The translations under genes and the position numbers were made by a program. 8,462 nucleotides of DNA, taken from positions 511-8,972 of the forward strand of contig DOHJ01000142.1 in the NCBI GenBank assembly GCA_003535335.1, in the 5' to 3' direction. The notes under the pieces are model-generated. The model did not search any database, was not told the origin of the DNA, and saw only the letters and a list, made by a program, of their open reading frames with translations. Source of the DNA: Paracoccaceae bacterium. Its GTDB lineage: Bacteria; Pseudomonadota; Alphaproteobacteria; Rhodobacterales; Rhodobacteraceae. This document shows, one piece after another, positions 6,111 to 8,462 of this stretch; positions within the stretch are counted from its first letter, which is position 1, and every line of letters begins with the position of its first letter.

Positions 6111-6150
6111 AAAGCGATTTCGCAAGGGGTTTGACAAAAGATGTCGCTTT
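6111..6150. promoter_or_regulatory. Inverted repeat flanking the -35 box of the arg leader promoter
   Basis: AAAGCGA at 6111-6117 and TCGCTTT at 6144-6150 are perfect 7-bp inverted copies whose centres are 33 bp apart, about three helical turns, with the TTGACA box between them. A short GCGA-TT-TCGC dyad overlaps the left copy (6114-6123). The right copy sits in the -35/-10 spacer, where a bound protein would block RNA polymerase. It could serve the argDF promoter, the divergent DMT gene, or both. No known operator is recognised. Confidence 0.4.
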
Positions 6151-6158
6151 GTTCTAAA
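6131..6158 (+). promoter_or_regulatory. Sigma-70-type promoter of the arginine leader-argD-argF unit
   Basis: An exact TTGACA (6131-6136) is followed after 16 bp by TCTAAA (6153-6158, four of six matches to TATAAT). A start site 6-8 bases beyond the -10 would fall at about 6164-6167, at or within a few bases of the leader peptide ATG at 6167. The mRNA would therefore be leaderless or nearly so, which agrees with the lack of a ribosome binding site before that ATG. Confidence 0.65.
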
Positions 6159-6166
6159 CCCAGCAT

Positions 6167-6211
6167 ATGAACACGCAGCACCATATCGCCGAGACCCGAC
6201 GCCGACGCTAA
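6167..6211 (+). CDS. Putative arginine leader peptide (MNTQHHIAETRRRR)
   Basis: This is a 14-codon ORF in which the last four sense codons are all arginine (CGA CGC CGA CGC, 6197-6208), directly before the UAA at 6209-6211. It lies 119 bp upstream of argD, whose operon makes arginine precursors. That is the classical layout of an attenuation leader peptide, where ribosomes pause at codons for the end product when its charged tRNA is scarce. CGA and CGC are normally read by one bacterial tRNA-Arg with inosine in the wobble position, so all four codons should report on a single tRNA; CGA is the slower of the two. No Shine-Dalgarno precedes the ATG, and the predicted transcription start falls almost on it, which suggests leaderless translation. 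The ORF and its codons are plain in the sequence. Translation and a regulatory role are inferred. Confidence 0.75.
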   Translation: MNTQHHIAETRRRR

Positions 6212-6317
6212 CCGCGCCTGACGTTTTGCTATTTGTTCACCTGCGCAAACTTTCCTGGAAATATTGACATGTCCCTGCCTTTGCGCCACCCCGTACTGGA
6301 ATCAGGTACTTCTTCTT
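6212..6317 (+). promoter_or_regulatory. Candidate attenuator between the Arg leader peptide and argD
   Basis: This transcribed stretch has several mutually competing pairings. A hairpin at 6293-6309 (GTACTG, loop GAAT, CAGGTAC with one bulged G) is followed by the U-rich TTCTTCTT at 6310-6317 and could be a weak intrinsic terminator. GCGCAAA (6243-6249) pairs perfectly with TTTGCGC (6280-6286). Part of the same left arm (6245-6250) can instead pair with GTTTTGC (6223-6229). ACCTG (6239-6243) can pair with CAGGT (6303-6307), which would disrupt the terminator hairpin. TGAACA at the leader start codon (6168-6173) can pair with TGTTCA (6234-6239). The region is also pyrimidine-rich and could bind Rho. 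Which fold matters cannot be settled by eye, and a classical pairing of the Arg codons themselves is not evident. Confidence 0.45.
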
Positions 6318-6319
6318 AA
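6269..6319 (+). CDS. Possible second small upstream ORF (16 codons)
   Basis: ATG at 6269 opens a short frame, MSLPLRHPVLESGTSS, ending at TAA 6317-6319, eleven bases before the argD ATG. A GGAA at 6257-6260 is suitably spaced as a weak ribosome binding site, and the stop overlaps the argD Shine-Dalgarno (AAGGA, 6318-6322). If translated, it would melt the candidate terminator hairpin and could couple translation to argD. An ORF this short can arise by chance, and its codons show nothing related to arginine. Confidence 0.25.
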   Translation: MSLPLRHPVLESGTSS

Positions 6320-6330
6320 GGATAATTTCT

Positions 6331-7515
6331 ATGATACCCTCTGTTTTACCCACCTATTCCCGCGCTCCGCTATCGTTTGTCAAAGGCCAAGGCAGTTGGC
6401 TATTTGAGGCAGACGGGCGCCGATTTCTGGATTTGGGGGCGGGGATCGCTGTGAATGTGCTGGGTCATGCCAATCCGGATCTGACGGCTGCCTTGACTGA
6501 ACAGGCGGGCCAACTTTGGCACACCTCGAACCTGTATGAAATTCCGCTACAAAAGGCGCTGGCCGATAAGCTGGTTGATGCAACATTCGCCGATACGGTG
6601 TTTTTCACCAATTCCGGCACCGAAGCATGCGAGCTGGCGATAAAAATGACGCGCAAATACTGGTTTGAAAAAGATCAGCCCGGGCGGGTGAAAATTATTG
6701 CCTTTGATGGCTCATTTCATGGCCGTTCAGCTGCGGGAATTGCTGCGGCCGGATCGGAAAAAATGACGCATGGCTTTGGCCCGCTATTGCCCGGATTTGC
6801 GCATCTTGCGTTTGATGATCTTGATGCTCTAGAGGCTGAAATGGATGAAACCGTTGCTGCCGTGATCATCGAGCCGATACAGGGCGAAGGCGGCATTCGT
6901 CCGCTGTCTGATGCCTATCTTCAGGCGCTCAGAAACGCTTGCGACGCGGTTGGTGCGCTGTTGATTTTTGACGAAATTCAATGCGGCATGGGGCGCACGG
7001 GAAAATTGTTTGCCCATGAATGGGCCAAAACAACACCGGACATCATGCTGGTGGCCAAAGGCATCGGCGGTGGTTTTCCACTGGGCGCTGTGCTGGCCAC
7101 AGAAAACGCGGCATCGGGCATGACCGCCGGCACGCATGGCTCGACCTACGGCGGCAATCCGTTGGCTTGCGCTGTGGGAAATGCGGTGATGGATATTGTT
7201 GCAACGGATGAATTTTTGGCCGATGTCAGCCGTAAAGCCGGTGCTTTTCGTCAAAAGCTGGAAGGCTTGGTCGATGCCCAGCCTGAGGTGTTTGAAGCCG
7301 TGCGCGGATCGGGCCTGATGCTGGGCCTTAAATGCAAGGTGCCGAACATGGATCTGATAAATGCGGCCTATGAAAACCAGCTGTTGATCGTGCCTGCCTC
7401 TGACAATGTGGTGCGCCTGCTGCCCGCGTTAAATATTACCGATGACGAAATTTCCCAAGCCATGAAGCGGCTGGAATCGACCGCGAAATTTGTTTCCAAA
7501 GGATTAAAGCAATGA
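6331..7515 (+). CDS. argD: Acetylornithine aminotransferase
   Basis: ArgD is a cytosolic PLP enzyme that transfers an amino group from glutamate to N-acetylglutamate 5-semialdehyde, giving N-acetylornithine; many ArgD proteins also act on succinyl-diaminopimelate precursors in lysine synthesis. The 394 residues match the family. Residues seen include [14 protein letters not shown] (33-46), [15 protein letters not shown] (91-105), [10 protein letters not shown] (124-133), [12 protein letters not shown] (179-190), [15 protein letters not shown] (210-224) with the PLP-binding Asp214, [13 protein letters not shown] (241-253) with Schiff-base Lys243, and [14 protein letters not shown] (267-280). 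The ATG at 6331 follows AAGGA at 6318-6322. It overlaps argF by four bases. The upstream region carries a promoter and an Arg-codon leader ORF, so expression probably responds to arginine supply. Nothing suggests damage. Confidence 0.97.
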   Translation: MIPSVLPTYSRAPLSFVKGQGSWLFEADGRRFLDLGAGIAVNVLGHANPDLTAALTEQAGQLWHTSNLYEIPLQKALADKLVDATFADTVFFTNSGTEACELAIKMTRKYWFEKDQPGRVKIIAFDGSFHGRSAAGIAAAGSEKMTHGFGPLLPGFAHLAFDDLDALEAEMDETVAAVIIEPIQGEGGIRPLSDAYLQALRNACDAVGALLIFDEIQCGMGRTGKLFAHEWAKTTPDIMLVAKGIGGGFPLGAVLATENAASGMTAGTHGSTYGGNPLACAVGNAVMDIVATDEFLADVSRKAGAFRQKLEGLVDAQPEVFEAVRGSGLMLGLKCKVPNMDLINAAYENQLLIVPASDNVVRLLPALNITDDEISQAMKRLESTAKFVSKGLKQ

Positions 7516-8438
7516 ATAACTTTCTAGATCTGCACACCACAGACGCGACGGATTTGCGCGGCATCATTGATCAGGCCCAAAGCATGAAAACGGCCCGCAA
7601 AGGCCAGCTCAAAGGCACGCCGGATGCTGATCAACCGCTGGCAAACCACATGGTCGCGCTGATTTTTGAAAAACCCTCAACGCGTACGCGGGTTTCCTTT
7701 GATGTGGGTGTTCGGCAAATGGGGGGGCAAACGCTGGTTCTATCGGGCAGTGAAATGCAGTTGGGCCACGGCGAAAGCATTGCCGATACAGCGCGGGTTT
7801 TGTCGCGTTATGTCGACATGATTATGATCCGCACATTTGAGGAATCTATCCTGCATGAATTGGCCGAATACGCCGATGTTCCGGTGATTAACGGGCTAAC
7901 CAACAGCAGTCATCCGTGCCAGATAATGGCCGATGTGATGACGTATGAAGAACACCGCGGTCCGATCAAAGGTAAAAAAGTTGTCTGGACCGGTGACGGC
8001 AACAACACCTGTACCAGTCTGATACATGCAGCGGGCCAGTTTGGCTTTGATCTGACCTTTGCAGGACCGCAATCTCTTGATCCTGACCCTGAAGCGATAA
8101 AATTTGCTCGCTCAAAAGGCGTGGTCGTAACCATTGAGCGCAACGCGGAAAAAGCGGTTCTGGGGGCTGATCTGCTGGTTGCAGACACATGGGTTTCGAT
8201 GCACGACAGTCAATCCACCCGCCAGCGGCGTCATAACCAGTTGAAATCATATCAGGTGAATGATGCGCTTCTGGATCAGGCCAAAGATGACGCATTATTC
8301 ATGCATTGCCTGCCTGCGCATCGCGAAGAAGAGGTGACCTCTTCGGTGATGGACGGGCCAAAATCGGTAATTTTTGATGAGGCTGAAAACCGGCTGCATG
8401 CCCAAAAAGCAATTATGCGTTGGTGTTTGGGGGTATAA
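7512..8438 (+). CDS. argF: Ornithine carbamoyltransferase
   Basis: ArgF condenses ornithine with carbamoyl phosphate to citrulline in the cytosol. The 308 residues fit the family. The N-terminal carbamoyl-phosphate domain has [13 protein letters not shown] (52-64) with the STRTR loop at 56-60, [11 protein letters not shown] (79-89) and [16 protein letters not shown] (126-141) with the HPCQ motif (134-137). The ornithine domain has [14 protein letters not shown] (157-170), ADTWVSMHD (224-232), which carries the D-x-x-x-SM ornithine motif, and [13 protein letters not shown] (264-276) with the catalytic HCLP. This motif set points to OTCase, not acetylornithine or aspartate carbamoyltransferase. 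The ATG at 7512 overlaps the argD stop (ATGA), so the two are translationally coupled and should share the upstream arginine control. ArgF works two steps after ArgD, with deacetylation to ornithine in between. Confidence 0.97.
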   Translation: MNNFLDLHTTDATDLRGIIDQAQSMKTARKGQLKGTPDADQPLANHMVALIFEKPSTRTRVSFDVGVRQMGGQTLVLSGSEMQLGHGESIADTARVLSRYVDMIMIRTFEESILHELAEYADVPVINGLTNSSHPCQIMADVMTYEEHRGPIKGKKVVWTGDGNNTCTSLIHAAGQFGFDLTFAGPQSLDPDPEAIKFARSKGVVVTIERNAEKAVLGADLLVADTWVSMHDSQSTRQRRHNQLKSYQVNDALLDQAKDDALFMHCLPAHREEEVTSSVMDGPKSVIFDEAENRLHAQKAIMRWCLGV

Positions 8439-8450
8439 ATCGGGGTTACT

Positions 8451-8462
8451 ATGGCCTTCCTG
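8451..8462 (+). CDS. Possible start of the next gene (four codons visible)
   Basis: An ATG at 8451, twelve bases after the argF stop, follows a CGGGG at 8441-8445 and would begin MAFL before the window ends. In related genomes the Hsp33 chaperone gene hslO often follows argF, but four codons are too few to identify anything. Confidence 0.2.

Noticed and set aside
1..8462. tRNA genes, rRNA, CRISPR arrays, insertion sequences, prophage or toxin-antitoxin genes
   Set aside because: I looked for regularly spaced repeats, transposase-like frames, terminal inverted repeats and tRNA-like cloverleafs and found none I could support.

Overview
The window comes from an alphaproteobacterial chromosome. 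The best marker is gcrA, a cell-cycle regulator confined to that class. The divergent hemE/hemC pair and the gcrA - argD - argF neighbourhood point to a Rhodobacterales (Roseobacter-like) organism of moderate GC content. I saw no rRNA, tRNA, CRISPR array, insertion sequence or transposase.

Layout. 1-1375: haem biosynthesis, with hemE (leftward, cut by the window edge) and hemC (rightward) sharing a 114-bp intergenic region. 1372-1551: a decayed leftward C-terminal remnant of an FAD-linked oxidase (lactate/glycolate dehydrogenase type), with three in-frame stops. 1551-3041: a small regulatory island of a leftward XRE-type repressor and a rightward LysR-like regulator with an unusual C-terminal half. 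Their shared 225-bp intergenic region holds three perfect palindromes, each centred on CTA. 3091-3645: gcrA (leftward), facing the LysR-like gene across a perfect 8-bp hairpin. 3768-6078: three leftward genes, fetB-like permease, fetA-like ATPase (4-bp overlap) and a DMT/EamA exporter, probably one operon. 6331-8438: argD and argF, overlapping by 4 bp and rightward, encoding two steps of arginine synthesis. The next gene may start at 8451.

The most interesting feature is the 249-bp region before argD. A consensus-like promoter (TTGACA at 6131, -10 near 6153) is followed almost immediately by a 14-codon ORF, 6167-6211, with the product MNTQHHIAETRRRR. Four consecutive arginine codons (CGA CGC CGA CGC) precede its UAA. 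About 80 nt later comes a candidate hairpin with a U-rich tail, then the argD ribosome binding site. This looks like an arginine-sensing leader peptide controlling argDF by attenuation, probably translated from a leaderless or near-leaderless mRNA. Attenuation is classically described for trp, his, leu, ilv, thr and phe operons; arginine genes are more often controlled by ArgR-type repressors. The peptide and promoter are visible in the sequence; the mechanism is inference.
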